From the NCBI RefSeq assembly GCF_963678635.1, contig NC_087071.1, positions 34,465,680 through 34,529,679 on the forward strand: a stretch of 64,000 bases of DNA, given 5' to 3'. The DNA comes from Symsagittifera roscoffensis (lineage: Eukaryota > Xenacoelomorpha > Acoela > Convolutidae). Shown here in pieces: positions 12,041 through 25,308 of this stretch. Below the pieces are notes generated by a model. It worked only from the letters and a program-made list of their open reading frames with translations, ran no database searches and had not been told where the DNA came from. The translations under genes and the position numbers were made by a program. The first letter of the stretch is position 1, and the number at the start of each line of letters is the position of its first letter.

Positions 12041-13860
12041 GCTTCTCTGATGCGGTCGCCTTCGGGTTTGGTGAACTCCAGTTTGCTGATCTTCGCGTTG
12101 TAGTGTCACCTCTGCTCGACTCATTGGGGGAGCAGGAGTCGGGACGGCCACTGAGCGAGCTAATCACTCTCCATGCTTTCTTGTAGCAGCTGACATCCCG
12201 ACTTTTTTATGCTTGCCAGGTTTCGTCTTACCTACATGCGAGGTACCGGCCTTGATAAGGGACTCCGTGAAACGTCTTGCTCTCGTGTGGACCGATTGCT
12301 CCTTGGTCCAATTCTTTGCGTCTTCTTTTACGGCTGCGGTGAAGTCGGCCCAGTTCACTTCCTTCGTTTTCCAGCGTGTTTGCTGCGGCGTCTGCTGGAA
12401 GGTGCTCACAGTGAAGCGAATGCTATTGAGCATGGGGAGGTGGTCTGATCCGAGGCCTTCTCCTACGCTCCACTCCGTTCTCTTTCTCCACTCGGCGGGG
12501 ACGAAGAAGACGTCCGGGGTGCTCTCTCCGGCCGTGCCTCGGTTGACGCGAGTGGTCGAGCCGTCGGTGGCGCACAACAGAATTTTGTCGGCCAGCCACT
12601 CCTCAATGCGATCGCCTCTGCTGTCTTGCGGTTGCAGCGGGCCCCACAGGGAGGAGTGAGCAATGATGTCTCCGGCCACAAAGCAGTCCTGACTGCTCGG
12701 AAGGTTGTCGAGGACAAGGGTTTCTTCAGTTCCTGTCTCTCTGTTCGGCGGGATGTAGAGATTGGTGGGCTTAATCCAGTTCATCTTGCTCAACCTAATC
12801 TTGATCGTAGATGAGTCCACGTTCCCAGTCTGTCTGTTCCAGCAGCGGCGGGTCTCGAAGGCGATGTTGTCCTTGATGTAGACTATCAACCCACCTCCTT
12901 GTCGCCCGCCTGGTCGGTACGCTCTCAGAGAACTGTACCCCTTGATGCTAGGGTTCTTGTCCTTCTCTCGCAATTTTCTCTCCTGAACGAGGTCAATGTC
13001 GACGTCGAGTTCCTTCATTCTCTCGAACAGTTCGCCGATCTTCAGTTTGATGCTGTCGGCGTTCCATTGCAGGATCCGCAGTGAGACTTTGCTGGTTGCA
13101 GTCTTCCTTTCAGAGCGCTCCACCATGTACTCGGGTTTCGGATTCGGGTAGTGCTGGGGGACAGAGCACTTGCTGCAGCTCCAGTTTTCGCCCGCCGCGA
13201 AGAGTTCCAACTGGTCACGATTGAAACCTTGTCTAACCACAGAAACCTTGTGGAAAATGCTGTCGCAGTGGGGGCAGCCGACTCCCGTAGCGTTCCTGGC
13301 AATGGTCTTCTTGCACTCCTTGCATGTTCGCTTGACGCTGGGTTGACTCTCCTGGGACTGGGAGAGGGTAGAGCCGTTTCAGATGGCTGCGGGCCATTCA
13401 GACGTCTTCACTGCAGAAGAGGCTGGGCTGGGGATTGCGGATAGGGCCGCTGCAGGCGTGGCAGACGCCCGTCATGCTTCTGGGTTTTTCGTCGAAGACC
13501 GGGGGTAGTTGTTCTGTTCCCGTATCTCGACAGGCTCCTGCAGTCTTGTTTCTTGTGGCCTTTCTCTGGGCATCCTTCCTTCTCGCAGGCAAGAAAGGGT
13601 TGGCCGCTTCTCAAGGTCACTTTGCAGACTGAGCACCGTGTGGGGCCTGGGTTGGTCCCCAGCTCTTAGCAGCAAACAGAGATCATGCGCTGGGACCATA
13701 CCTCTGTTAGACAAACAAACGACACAAACTGAGAGGTTCTGCCAGATCTGCGACCTGTCCGGTACTTCTTCCACTGATGAGGAGGTTTCGTCGAAATCTG
13801 GGTCGCCTCGTAAATGCACTCCTCTCGAACCAGGCTACTGCTGCTGCTGGAGTGACATGT
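12041..13860 (-). mobile_element. LINE copy B, 5' half only (part of the segmental duplication)
   Basis: Holds only the N-terminal zinc fingers and the endonuclease; reverse transcriptase and RNase H are absent because the duplication breakpoint falls inside the element. A small internal deletion relative to copy A sits near 12095. It ends on the right at about the same place as copy A, where GC-rich sequence stops. A CAG-rich stretch (13842-13850) is present here but not in copy A. Confidence 0.8.
12164..13370 (-). pseudogene. LINE copy B: third zinc finger joined to endonuclease
   Basis: One open frame runs through the third finger (CPHC, FHK, then ENWSCSKC), LRILQWNADS, QERKLREKD, GGGLIVYIKDN, CFVAGDIIAHSSLWG and SDHLPML. 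This shows that finger and endonuclease belong to one polypeptide in the parent element. The conserved Asn of the GDxNAH motif is Ile here, so the endonuclease is probably dead; copy A instead lost the Asp of the same motif. The frame closes at 12164 just after the six-A run, as in copy A. Confidence 0.75.
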
Positions 13861-16800
13861 CAGCTGATGAGTTCATAAAAAGTGATATGAAAAAAGCAGC
13901 TGTTGGCAAAAACAACAAAGCAGCTGTTGAAAAAAGCGGCTTGTGACAATAAATTTTTCTTTAATCCGATGTAGCTATAATATCAAAAGTTATCTGGTTG
14001 AAAGTTATAACTATGTAGCTTTCTCTCGCTGTGGACAAATCACTAAGGTGCATAATTTTCCATTTTTTTGTCTGATTTTTTAGTGAAAGTAATGAAAAAT
14101 TTGTGCACGGGTTGTTTTTTTTGGACGCTAATGGACTTTTCGGCTGAAAAATTTTTTGTGGTTGAACTCTAACTGATGCTGTGAACTAAATAAAAATTTA
14201 CCTTTAATTTAATTTTTTTCAAATGAAATAAGAAAAAATTGGTTTTCGAAAATATCCCACACAAGATAGTTTTCAAGCAAAAGCTGCAAATTATTCTTTG
14301 AGTTAAGTTAACCTTGCGTTTCGATTTCTGTACATTGTGTTGCCTAAGCAAAAACGGCGTTTTATTCTGGCGCGGATTGTTTCCTAAAACGATTTGCAAT
14401 GATTTATTTTTTAGTTTAAAAAAATTATTTCATAGAGGTAAAACACAGTTCCGTTATTTAGGGTTTTGGCTGATTCGATAGAAATTTTTAGATAAGGTCA
14501 AGCAAAAAGAATGGTAGAAAACGCTTTTGTGAGAAATTCAAAATTAATCTGGGGCTTTTTCCGCACAAGATATATAAGGACCTCAAGGCTGGGTGAGAAT
14601 GATTGTTTTTTCGTTTGTTTGTTTTGGCACCTTGTACCGGTCCATTTTGCACCGGTCAGAAAGTAGCTGACTGCAAATACAGTCACGGTTAATGCTCGAT
14701 GTTGCTATTCGATTTTTGAGGAGCAGTTCGAGGAACGTTTTAAACATTTAATTTAAAAAATCAAATTTGGGCAAAGAGGAGAAAACGGTTGCGAGTTGAT
14801 GTGCAAGGATCCCATTATATTCTAAATACAGGCTTTTTTACGAGCTTGATAGAGCTTATAAACATCAATTTTGATTGATAATCTCGCATATACATTCAAA
14901 ATTTCAACTGCTGCTTCAGTTTATAATAAAGCTAAAGCAGTAGGAATTGACATACGTGATGACGATGGGTGAGCATGATTCATGATTGGCTGATTTCATT
15001 TTGTTATAGTCACCTTCATGCAATTTCCGTCTATTGAAATTATTAGAAATATGACGTAGTAGTATTTTTTTCAATGAAAAAATTTCTTTATCCAGAAATT
15101 GTCTTTTAAAAAGTTGAATTTAAATTTTAATTAAGCAATTTCCTGATAAAAATAAACACTAATTTCTTAAATTCTCTGAAATTTTTGCAAAAAATGCTAG
15201 CTATGTTGTTTTTTAGTAGTTTGATATTGTTATTTATTATAAGTTTTATCCATAAAATAATTTTAGTCAATAATCATGATCCAAATTTAGATGTTGTTTT
15301 ATGAGTATCTGAGTATCCTTCAAGATGTGCAAAAAAGATGCAAAGATTTTATATCTCAAACTGCCCAACAACTCTACCTGAAACCTCCTATCAATTTTTT
15401 CTTTCTGTTTTCTCAGTCTTTTTTCGACATATGAATTAAAAATTGATTCCTGTTTCGGTGTCAAAAGCTATGCAATAGAGTAGAAAGAAATAATTTTCTG
15501 ATTTTGGAATACGTATATGTGGGTGTGATCTATGTATAGTATTGATGCAAAGTAATTCGATGTCCAATATATCATTTGAAAAAGTTTGGCTGGAACTTCA
15601 TTTCGGAAAAAGGCGTAATTCCACTGAAGATATGACGAGTGACTATATAGAACCAAATTACCAAATTTTTTGAAGTTTCGTTTCGATGAACGTACTGAAG
15701 ACTCGTATATAAGTCGTGATGATTTTTTCCAGATTTTTTCCAAAAACGTGGTCCAATTTTCTTAAAACTTGTTCAATTTTCGCGGTTTGACTTGAATTTT
15801 TTTAACGTTCCACTAACTCACAAAAAACGTGAAGATCACAAAAAACGTGATCAACTTCCGGTTTAGAAAATATATTTTAAGTTTCAGATTTTTTAGTGGA
15901 ATAAAAAACTTTATTTGATCCGGTTTTAAATTGTTCTAAAAATTCTAGAAAGAGCTTGAAGGCCATCTATTGTTTTCTTTGAAGTTCAAAAGTTGATTTT
16001 TTTAGTGAAAAAAATACCGTGTTTTTTCTGTTACTTGCGTTTATTGACTTTTTTCTACGCTGTTGGCTATGCTTCAATGTTGGGATCCCATGTTTCCAGG
16101 ATACTAAGAATTATTATTGCTAAACTTTTTGATTTATGTGACCACTAACTACAAAATGGCGAGATAAATGATCTAAAACCTAACACAATAGTGAGTAATA
16201 CCACATTGATTAAATCATTGCGGAAGATAAACAAATAAAAATTACCAGTGAGGAGCAAATTTGAAGAAGTCACTTGAAAGCAAAATGAGCTCTCCTCACT
16301 TCTAATATTTTTTTCCAAAATCCTCGTGTCTGCTCCTAATCTGCTAACCACTTGATGCCTCGTATAAAAAAGAATCAGTCAAAAATCAGGGTGCATGACA
16401 TTGATCGTTTGTTTTCAGTTGATAAAAATTTTAGAGTGAAAAAAGGACAAAGTTTGATTAATTTACAATTGGCTTCCTATCCATATCTATAATACAAGGC
16501 AGGCGTATATATTTCATGACTAATTTAGTTCGTTTTTATTTTTTTTTCAAATAGCAACGTTACTAACGTTCTAACGTACTAGAATTACGAAAATGGATAA
16601 ACTTAAATTCCAGTTACACTTTTGACTGACTTGTAAACTGCTGATAAAAGGACATTCAGGAACCCTAATTCTATCACAAACCAATACTAGAAAAGAATTT
16701 TTCTAGGAGTATTTTTTCTGGCAAGTTTCTGCAGCTTGTTTCGTTACGCTACATTTTTGTTAGTTGATGATTGTTTCCATTTTTTTTATTTACAAAACAA

Positions 16801-17281
16801 CTAGCAGTTTACAGACGACAAAACATCATCAAAACGAAAAAAAATATCTTTTAGCCTGGAGTCAAAAAAAGGATTTTTTGTCTTTTTCAAAAATTTTGTA
16901 TTTTAGCCACTTTTGCCCGGCAAATTATGAAAATAGATTTTGGTTTGGTTGTATTTTGTATTTATCCAACTATTTTTGACTATGTTTTAGTTTTCAATGC
17001 CTTTATTTTGTGCAATTTCTATGTGAGAAAGAAAATTTTAAATTTCCAAGAAATGTGGCTCTCTTCTTGTCATACTTTGGATTTGTTGGACTAGATTTTC
17101 TTCGGGTAAAAGTTCAAATGACTAGAGTTTTCCAATTTTAATAAATCACAGACCCTTTTTTTCAGAGAATATGCTTAATCGGTCAAAAACGACAATAAAA
17201 AGGTTATGGAAATAAAAAAGTTTTTATCCTGGCGTCAAAAAACAAATTAAGGAATTTCGACAATTTTGAAACCGTTTTTTG

Positions 17282-20200
17282 AAGCCAGGCTTAGTAATTT
17301 TCTCATTTGCTTTATCTGTTATTTTTAGGGAAAATCAGGAAATAACTAAGTTTATATGCATTGCAAAGAACTACCTTGAATCACTAATTTCAAACACATA
17401 TGTTGTTAACAAAAGTGTTTTTACGAACACACACCTTTGAAACTAGCTATGATTGACTGAGTATTTAACGACTGCAAAAATAATATTCTTCAATTTTCTT
17501 TTTCTTTAGTTTTTTTTCTATTGGATTAATTAACCCTATGTCGATCCGTTAAATTTTTGAACTTTTTTATGCGATAACTTTTAACCTTTTCATAAATAGC
17601 GAGAGTGCATATCTAGCTTAAGTTTAGTTTATCTGGTTTATATCTCACAATAAAGATTTTGGAACACTTATCGTTTCCAGGTGAAATATTTTCTAATATC
17701 ATAGTCAGTCAACATCGAAATTTAATTGAAACAAAAAAACATTAATTCACGGCAATAAAGGGGTTAATACTCTCAAATAAAACATTTTGTATAATTAAAT
17801 TCATCTTTTTGGCTGATGGAATAGAATACTTTGCTCACACATGAAAAAACCAATCATTTTGTAAACACGTTGCATGTTAATCTAAACTCAATGATCTCTT
17901 GAAGTTAAAAAACAAGGTCACCTCAAAAAGTTTTTTTTTCGTGACATTTGGAAATTTTCTGCTAGCATATTATTAGCTCAAATTTTTCTTATAATTATTT
18001 TATGAAGTGAACAAACGTTGCTTAGTTGTTTCCGTTTAAATGACGTTAATTAAAAAGTTTTAAGAAGACTTAACGATAAACGATAAGATGATTTGTTTGA
18101 GTTTTATTTCAAAAAGAATAAATGTTACGTTAAAGCAGTCTTTGCAAGATTTTACCAAGGTTCAGTATCAAGATTTAGTTTTCAAAGTATTTTTTAAAGT
18201 TTTTTTTTTAATTTTTATAAATATTCATTGCGGCGTACAAACGTAAACATTTTCTTAAGTTTTTTGTATGAAAAGAATCAAAGAAAACAAAAAAAAACCG
18301 TAAGAAACAGTTTCAATTCGAATAAAAAATAGAGCAATGTTTTTAATTCTCATTCCAAATAAATCTGAGTTCGGTTCATTGTTTAATAAATTCACAGCAT
18401 AAAACATTAATCTCTTAAGTATCTGGGCTTTATCTGGTATATGATTTCAATATCTGTATTTTATTAACTCGAGAAAACCTTCATCATAAAATTTTTTGAA
18501 ACCACCTGTTTCTCGGATAATCAGAAAAAAAAGCAATTTCTCTCTGTTATGTATCCGTTTTATTGGCGCAATTAACACCGTTAAGCTGAACAAGTAATTA
18601 TATTGCATCTTTTAGGGGTTTATTGTAAAAGGGACCACAGTTGTGTTATTTATTGTTACTGATATTGCTAGCCACAGTAGATTTTCATGGATAATAATCA
18701 ATTAAATTGTCATGTTGTACGCAGTATTCAAAATCTTTCAAAAAATTTGACGGTAATTAATTTGAAAGACTTTTTTGGTTTTTCCTGTATGCAAGCTTAC
18801 ACTGGTAATTATATATAATATCGCAACTGTTGCCATGCTCACCTTTGCCTCTGTGTTGAAGTTTGCTTTCTTACTAGTTGTACTTTTAGCAATGGATTGA
18901 TTTTTTTGGCTCAGAAGGTTTTGGTCTAAATGATTTCGGAGTAGTGGCCTCTCATTTGATGGGTCAGAAAGTTTGTGCGTGCCTGTGTGTGTTTTGAAAA
19001 GAGCGGATTCAATTTTCCTATAAATTATTAGATCCGTTTGAAACTGTTCGGCTGAAAACTTTTATGCTCAAGTGTTTTTGTCTGTAATACATTTTAGTAA
19101 ATTTCATCAGCAGCTACTTTCACATTGTTTTGTCCTAGCAGTTTGTTTTTCTCCAAACCAACTATATTTATTTTTCAGATCATTTTTTTTGGCGTTTTGA
19201 TTTTTTCTTACCCAACGGCTTTTTTGTATGGCAAGTAGTGCAAAAAATGCGGTTTCTCGCAAGTGGTGCAAATAATGCGGTTTGTAAATAAGGCTCTGCT
19301 TCGCCTCTGTGTGTAATACAAAATGCGGCATATAGAATTCGAGTTCTATCAATTGTACATATGAAAAATAACGAAATAGAAGTAACCAGAAAGTTCAAAA
19401 TTTCTTATCCTCATTTTAAATTGTTGTATCTCAAGGTGAAAGCTTTTAGTCATTATAAAACTAGCAGAGGGGAGAAGATTTCTCGAACTTTTTTGAACCC
19501 AATTGTCTTTTTATTGGGCCATTTTTAAATAGATATCTCGCTATAATCCAAGAAAACATATTTTTTCGTTACTTTCTTATTTGAGTCAAATGATGCGTTT
19601 TTGGTTCATCCGGAACTTACCTTTTTGTCGTCATTTTTAGAGACAAGAGTGAAAATAAAAAACTATCAATTTTAAATTCAACCACTGGCTCAAATTTTTG
19701 CCTTCTAAAGTTATGTAGGTGTCACGTTTTTATACGGATGAGATGAACGTGAAGCAAACTTAATTTGTCAAATTATGCACATGTAACATACTTGTTCAAA
19801 TTAATGGAATTACACTTCAAAAAAGCCGTTTTTTGCCCAATTTGACATAACAAAATAGCTGTTATCCACTTTTTCTACATCTTTCAGTTTTTAGAAATCT
19901 GTTCAACCTTGTCATAAATCTAGGAACCTTGGTATGATGAACGAACTACCATTTGTGAACAAATTTATCCTTCATACGCTATGTCGTATCATAACGAGCT
20001 AGCTACTTTAACACGTATTAAAACTATAAAAAGAGATAGCTTGAATAGTGAAGTGAGTAACTGAAAAAAGCCGAAAAATAAAAAAAACCGTTTTCGACCA
20101 AGTCCTGCAGTTGTCTCGAATGAAAAAGCCATTTTTTCTACCTTATTTCTTTTGAAAGGAGATACTGAAAACCAATGGTATCATAAACAAACAAACACAA

Positions 20201-23200
20201 GAAATTTGTAATACTAAATTTAATCAGTTCGAAAAACTTTGGAACACAACTTTTAATCATTTGAAAGTTTTCATTAAAATGTTTCCTTTGAAATTATTAA
20301 AAAATTTCACATTTAATGTTTTTTCTATTTGAAGATCGATAACTTACATCAAAGTTTAAAAACAAATCATACAGTTGAAAAACACAGGTTAACGAATGAA
20401 TTTTAATTTTATTCCGTTTTGATGACTTTTCTAGAAAAAAATTGCACAACTGTTTTAGTGTTTGCACCAAAATTTAAAGTTTTCACTAGTGTTTCGAAAA
20501 TTTTAAATTTTGAAGTACTTTTTTAAAAATATGGCCAATAAACCTACTGCACTCGTACCAATAATCATATCAGTGCAACTATTTTAGTTGAAATCTTAAT
20601 TTTGCTTTTTGAAGTGTACACAAGTGGACAAAAAATTTCAAATTTTGTTTTTTACTCTCTAAAATGCCTAACTTTAAAGATTTTAAAGATACTTTGGTAA
20701 AAATTTACATTGATTTTTACAAATACTCTTACACCGAACGACTGCAAATAATCTTAGCTACCCTCTCTAAAAACTTCAACTTTTTCCGGGTCTGAAATTG
20801 CCAATTTTCAAAATTTGTAAAATGTTTTCGATGAGAGTGAGCACTTTCCAAAAAAGTGTAGAAGAAAAAGATGATCATCCAAAAGATGAAAATTTGGAAA
20901 CAAAAAAATGCATGGTTCAGTGTGAAAATTTCCCCAGCTTTGTTGTTCTTCATGATTTCTCATTAAAAAGTTGTTACAGATGATAAAAATGGCATTTTCA
21001 GACCCGGAAAAAAGTTGTAAATGCTTCAAATTACAAATGGATTTTTTTCAGAGAGCATAGTTCAGATTATTGGCAGCCGGTACAAAAAAAATTCCTAAAT
21101 TTTAAGTAAATGGCCATTAAAATTAGTTTATTAGATAGAAAAAATCTGATTTGTGTTAAATTTTGCCAACTAGTGGAATCTGCGTGTTTCAATGATTTTT
21201 GCTTGAAACATTATCTGTAAAACGACAATCTAAGAATGTAGAAATCGAAGAATGTAAGAGAACAGTGAACTTGCTCAGATGAAACTATCAAACATGAATA
21301 CATAATGCAATGTTAAATTTCGAACTTATCAAAAATAGGTTGCTTAATGCATGGTTGATTCTCCAATTTAATCTATATTGTTTGAAGGAACGAAGTTTTT
21401 TGTGAACCAAATACCTCATTCAATCGTTCAAACGTGCAATTAAAGTCAATTTAGTCATTATTTTTTATAAAGTTCTTTGTTTCAAGGACTATTTTTGACG
21501 GTGATCAATCAAACGTGTAGAGAAAAAAATGTATTTTTCTTTTCTAAATTGTTTCATTTTTTGGACCAATTTGGGGAGTTTTTGCCTTAAGTGTCAGCTA
21601 TTTTTTTTACTTTTTACCGAAAGCAAGTGATCTGAACTTCTCTCTCTGAAAATCCTAATGCTTGATTTGAAGCCCTTGTCAGCTTATTCTGGGTTCAAAT
21701 TTGCCTATTTTCACCCATTGCAGTAAGTTTATAAACAGTGTGAAAACAAACTAAACAACTGAATTGAAAAAAATGAACACTTTAATTTTCTCGTTGAAAA
21801 TGTTTCACATCGCGTGATCAGTTTTATCTATTCCGCTTGTTCTAAAAAGTGTTTACTCCAATAGGAAATGGACACGAAAATTTTTTTAAATGCTTCAAAT
21901 TAAGAATAAGGCTTTCGGAGAGGTTAGCTTAGAACATTTGCTGTCTGTCAAAGGAAAAAATTTGCTGAAACTCTAAATAAAAAATGCTCAAAATATTTCT
22001 AGAAATGACGCAGTTCAGAGGTTGAGAGCGTAAAATTGAGTTAAAATTTGTCCACTACTTGAGAATTTCAAAGACTCATCGAAAGCAACAGATATTAGCT
22101 TCTTCCTATCTAAGTATCCATTTTTGGCTCCATCAATTATGCTACATGAAAAAAGCAGTTTAAAGGCATGCTTTTTGATTTTTGACGCAAAACACGAACT
22201 TTTGATATTTTTTGGTCAACGGTCGTGATATAGTTGGAAGAATGAATTCAACCAAACTCCTCAATAATCTGGCTTTTCTACAACCAGTCATTGGAATAAA
22301 GTTCAAAGATATGCAATTTTTTGGATACATTTTGTTTAAAAAACTCAATTTAGAAGTAATTCAACCTTCGATGATAAACTTGGAACCCCTTTGCTTGAAA
22401 ATCGAGAAGTTTCTACATTATTTGAGAGAAATTGACATAAGTTTCATTCTGTAGGAAAAAAACTGATTTTTGTCTGGTTGTTTTGCTTCTGAAACTGCCA
22501 GTATTTTTTTTTGGTTTTATTTGGGTTTTTTCATGAGCACTGAGTATCAGAGAAAATTATTTCAAATTTAACGCGTATTTTGCTTTTTTCTCGATAATTA
22601 CCTAAGCAACAATGTCGTTTTTGATTTTTTTTTCATAGAAAAAGTTGTATTTTTTTATCGAAAAAACTTCATCACGATAAAAAAATAGCTATTGCAATAT
22701 CAAAAGTCACGGGAAAATAGTTTCATTTAAATTTGAGTTTTCCACACAATGACTATTAGATAAACTTCTCTCAAAAACCTAAATTTAACAGGAAACATTC
22801 AATAATTAAAATTTATACGAAATATCTCGACGACATTGAAAAGACACTAAACTTTTGACGCTTTGAACGATATCCGAAATATGTTTTTTTGAGAAATTCG
22901 AAAACTGAATATAGTTTTTCCGAAAGTTATTAACATATTTTGAAAACTTGCTTTCAGATCCAACAGTAATTTTACTGAGTGTTTTTGAAAACGCATTAGC
23001 AAGATTTTTTCAAAATTTTTCCTGAAAATGAAAAAGGTCAAAAAAACTCTGAGAACTTGCAAGCTAACGCGTTTAAAGTAAATTTGATCACATTGGTGGT
23101 CTATAGCTCAAGCTCAGGTTTTTACTACCCAAATGACATGATTTTAAGGTGAGTTATGAACATTTCTTATTCGAACTTCAGCAAAATTTTTACATGGATA

Positions 23201-24792
23201 TAGAGTAGATGATCAGAACTTCTTTCCGTAAAAATATCAATATTTGTTTTAGAGAAAGCATATCTAAGTACAATACTCAAATTTTTATTGCGTTTTCAAT
23301 ATCGCTTAGTACAGTTTTAACAGCTTTTGGAGTCGCATTTTACTCCTAGGTGCTTATAGTTTTTCAAAAGTTGTCAGAAAAATTTCGAAGAAAACTAGTG
23401 AAAAAAGTATATTAAGGAAGTATAAACCAAAATAATCGTGAGATGTTTTGTCATGAAATCCACACTGGAGTTTTTTTTGCTTTCTCTGTTAATTATCAGT
23501 GTAATAAATTAAATAATTAGATTTAAATAAAGAAATTTGAGTCCAGTTTGTGGAATTCGGTGGAATTTGTTCGGATAAATACACTTAGCTGGAACAAATA
23601 GAACAAACTGTAGCAAAATTGAACTTTTTTGTTCTATGTGTCTAGCGGACCGCGAAAAATTTCGACTCTATCTTGTTTAGTATTTCAAAACTCGCTTGAG
23701 AATACTTTAAAATGAGATATTTTTTGTCAAAATCTAAAAAATGCATTGGTTACACCGAAGACTTTAGTCAAGGTGTTATGGTATCGTGTAACGGGGTTTT
23801 TTTTTTAATAGTGGAATCTGCAAACAATTATTGAAGCCGAATTCATTTCCAAAGTGTTCCAAAGTTAGATTGTGTTTTAAGGCACGTTACTGAAACGAAC
23901 TGCTTTTTCAGCGCAATACTGAGCTTCCTGTTTTACGCACATTTGCTTAAAAATGAAAACAACACTTTGGTAAAAGTTTGATTAAAAATGTTTTGAGGCT
24001 ACTGCAAAAAATGTTGTGCAGTTCATTGCGTAACTCAATTTATTTATTGCTAAAAATTATATCTGTTTTTCCACAGGGTAAGTTTTACAAGCTGAAAAAT
24101 CTTAGCTGGAAACATAGATGACTCATCAGTCAAGGGTTTCAAAATCTAGGTCTAATTGTAGATACTTATGTTTTCTAGTTCAAATTGGGCAAGCCTAAAA
24201 TCACCTTGATCTTCAAAAAATTTCAAATACCAGAAAATGTTTTTTATTTTTTAACAGCATTGCGATGGCCTACTGATGCCTTGGAATCAAATGTATCGCA
24301 AAAACTTCTGCGAGTTGAAAAATTTGAGCTATCGCTATCACTATAGTGTTCTGGATATCATAATTTGAAACTTCCTCTATAACAGTATTTGAGTTTGAAA
24401 AAATTTCTAGAAAGAACCATTACAGTATGGAACCATTTTTCTTATGTAAAGAGGGTGCGATAAACATAAAAAAGGGGAAAAAAGAACGGAAAAAAATCGA
24501 GTTTTTTTTTCAAAATTTAGAAACCGCATCGAATTTAGATCGTTGCTTCATCTTAGTTTTGCTCTCAGGTTCAAGTCAAGCGGTATATACAATTATATTA
24601 AACTTTAATCATTGGTAGAAAACCAAATGAATTCAAAACAATGGTTTCACTGCTGAAAAACTCATAAGTTTTTGATTGGAAGCTCAGTTCACCATGGTTT
24701 CAAAGTTTATGTTACCGCTGAAGAGAAAATGTTTTAAAAATGAAAATTTCACAACAATAGCTCAAAATCAGATTAGAACTTTCTTTTTATCT
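17282..24792. other. Long AT-rich stretch without a recognisable gene
   Basis: Only short open frames with biased, low-complexity translations are present; none has a domain, a signal peptide plus good splice sites, or similarity to other genes in the window. It holds one inverted-repeat element (20777-21016). Confidence 0.5.
20777..21016. repeat. Short element with inverted ends (MITE-like)
   Basis: The left end ACTTTTTCCGGGTCTGAAA near 20777 is mirrored by TTTCAGACCCGGAAAAAAGT near 20995-21016; the match runs about 25-30 bases. The element is about 240 bp with no coding capacity. I saw no clear target-site duplication. Parts of its middle (ATGAGAGTG, then CACTT) resemble 36430 and 36888, which suggests a dispersed family. 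Confidence 0.5.
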
Positions 24793-25308
24793 GGGGAGGG
24801 TTCTCATGCTTGAAGGACCGAATGCTTGAAAAATGTCAACCAATCAAAATCGCTAAGCGTTTCTATTGGCTGAATGGTTTTTTCACAAAATCGAAGTCAA
24901 TATTTAAGAAAAATGGGGGAGGGTTCTCATGCTTGAAGGAACGAATGCTTGAAAAATTTCAACCAATCAAAATTGCCAAGCGTTTCTATTGGCTAAATGC
25001 CTTTTTCACAAAATCGAAGTCAATATTAACAGAAAATGTATTAAATCAGTGGAAAATAATCAAAAATTTTACAACTTGCCGGTTACAACCGCAATACTAT
25101 TCAGATAAACATCAAAATTAATGAGGTCAAAATCAAAAGAATTTTTCAGTCTTGAAAACTCATCTTCTCATTATCTCGGTCAATATTAAAACTAATGGCC
25201 TGGATTTATTTTCTTACTTTGAGATTTCGAACACTCAATTCTGATTGGCTGAAAGGAAGCTAAAAACAATTTCAAGCATTTGGTCCTTCAAGCATGAGGG
25301 ACGCCTCC
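24793..25308. repeat. Foldback element with a duplicated left end
   Basis: CTCATGCTTGAAGGACC near the left end (24803) returns inverted as GGTCCTTCAAGCATGAG at 25282-25298, inside imperfect inverted ends of about 35 bases. The left part is itself repeated in tandem (24793-24914 and 24915-25035, period about 122). No coding capacity was seen: an open frame across the tandem copies is a by-product of the repeat. Confidence 0.65.

Larger units (their letters stand above)
12041..17281. repeat. Tandem segmental duplication, unit 2
   Basis: Second copy, about 5.24 kb. Its left edge cuts abruptly into the LINE (GCTTCTCTGATGCGG at 12041 equals 6641), directly after sequence that matches the right end of unit 2 (AATTTCGACAATTTTGAAAC at 12012 and 17253). 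That is the signature of a tandem duplication, not of an independent LINE insertion. Outside the LINE part no gene was seen. Confidence 0.85.

Noticed and set aside
24810-25121. 103-codon open frame with an internal protein repeat
   Set aside because: The repeat is the DNA-level tandem duplication of a foldback end, not a repeated protein domain.
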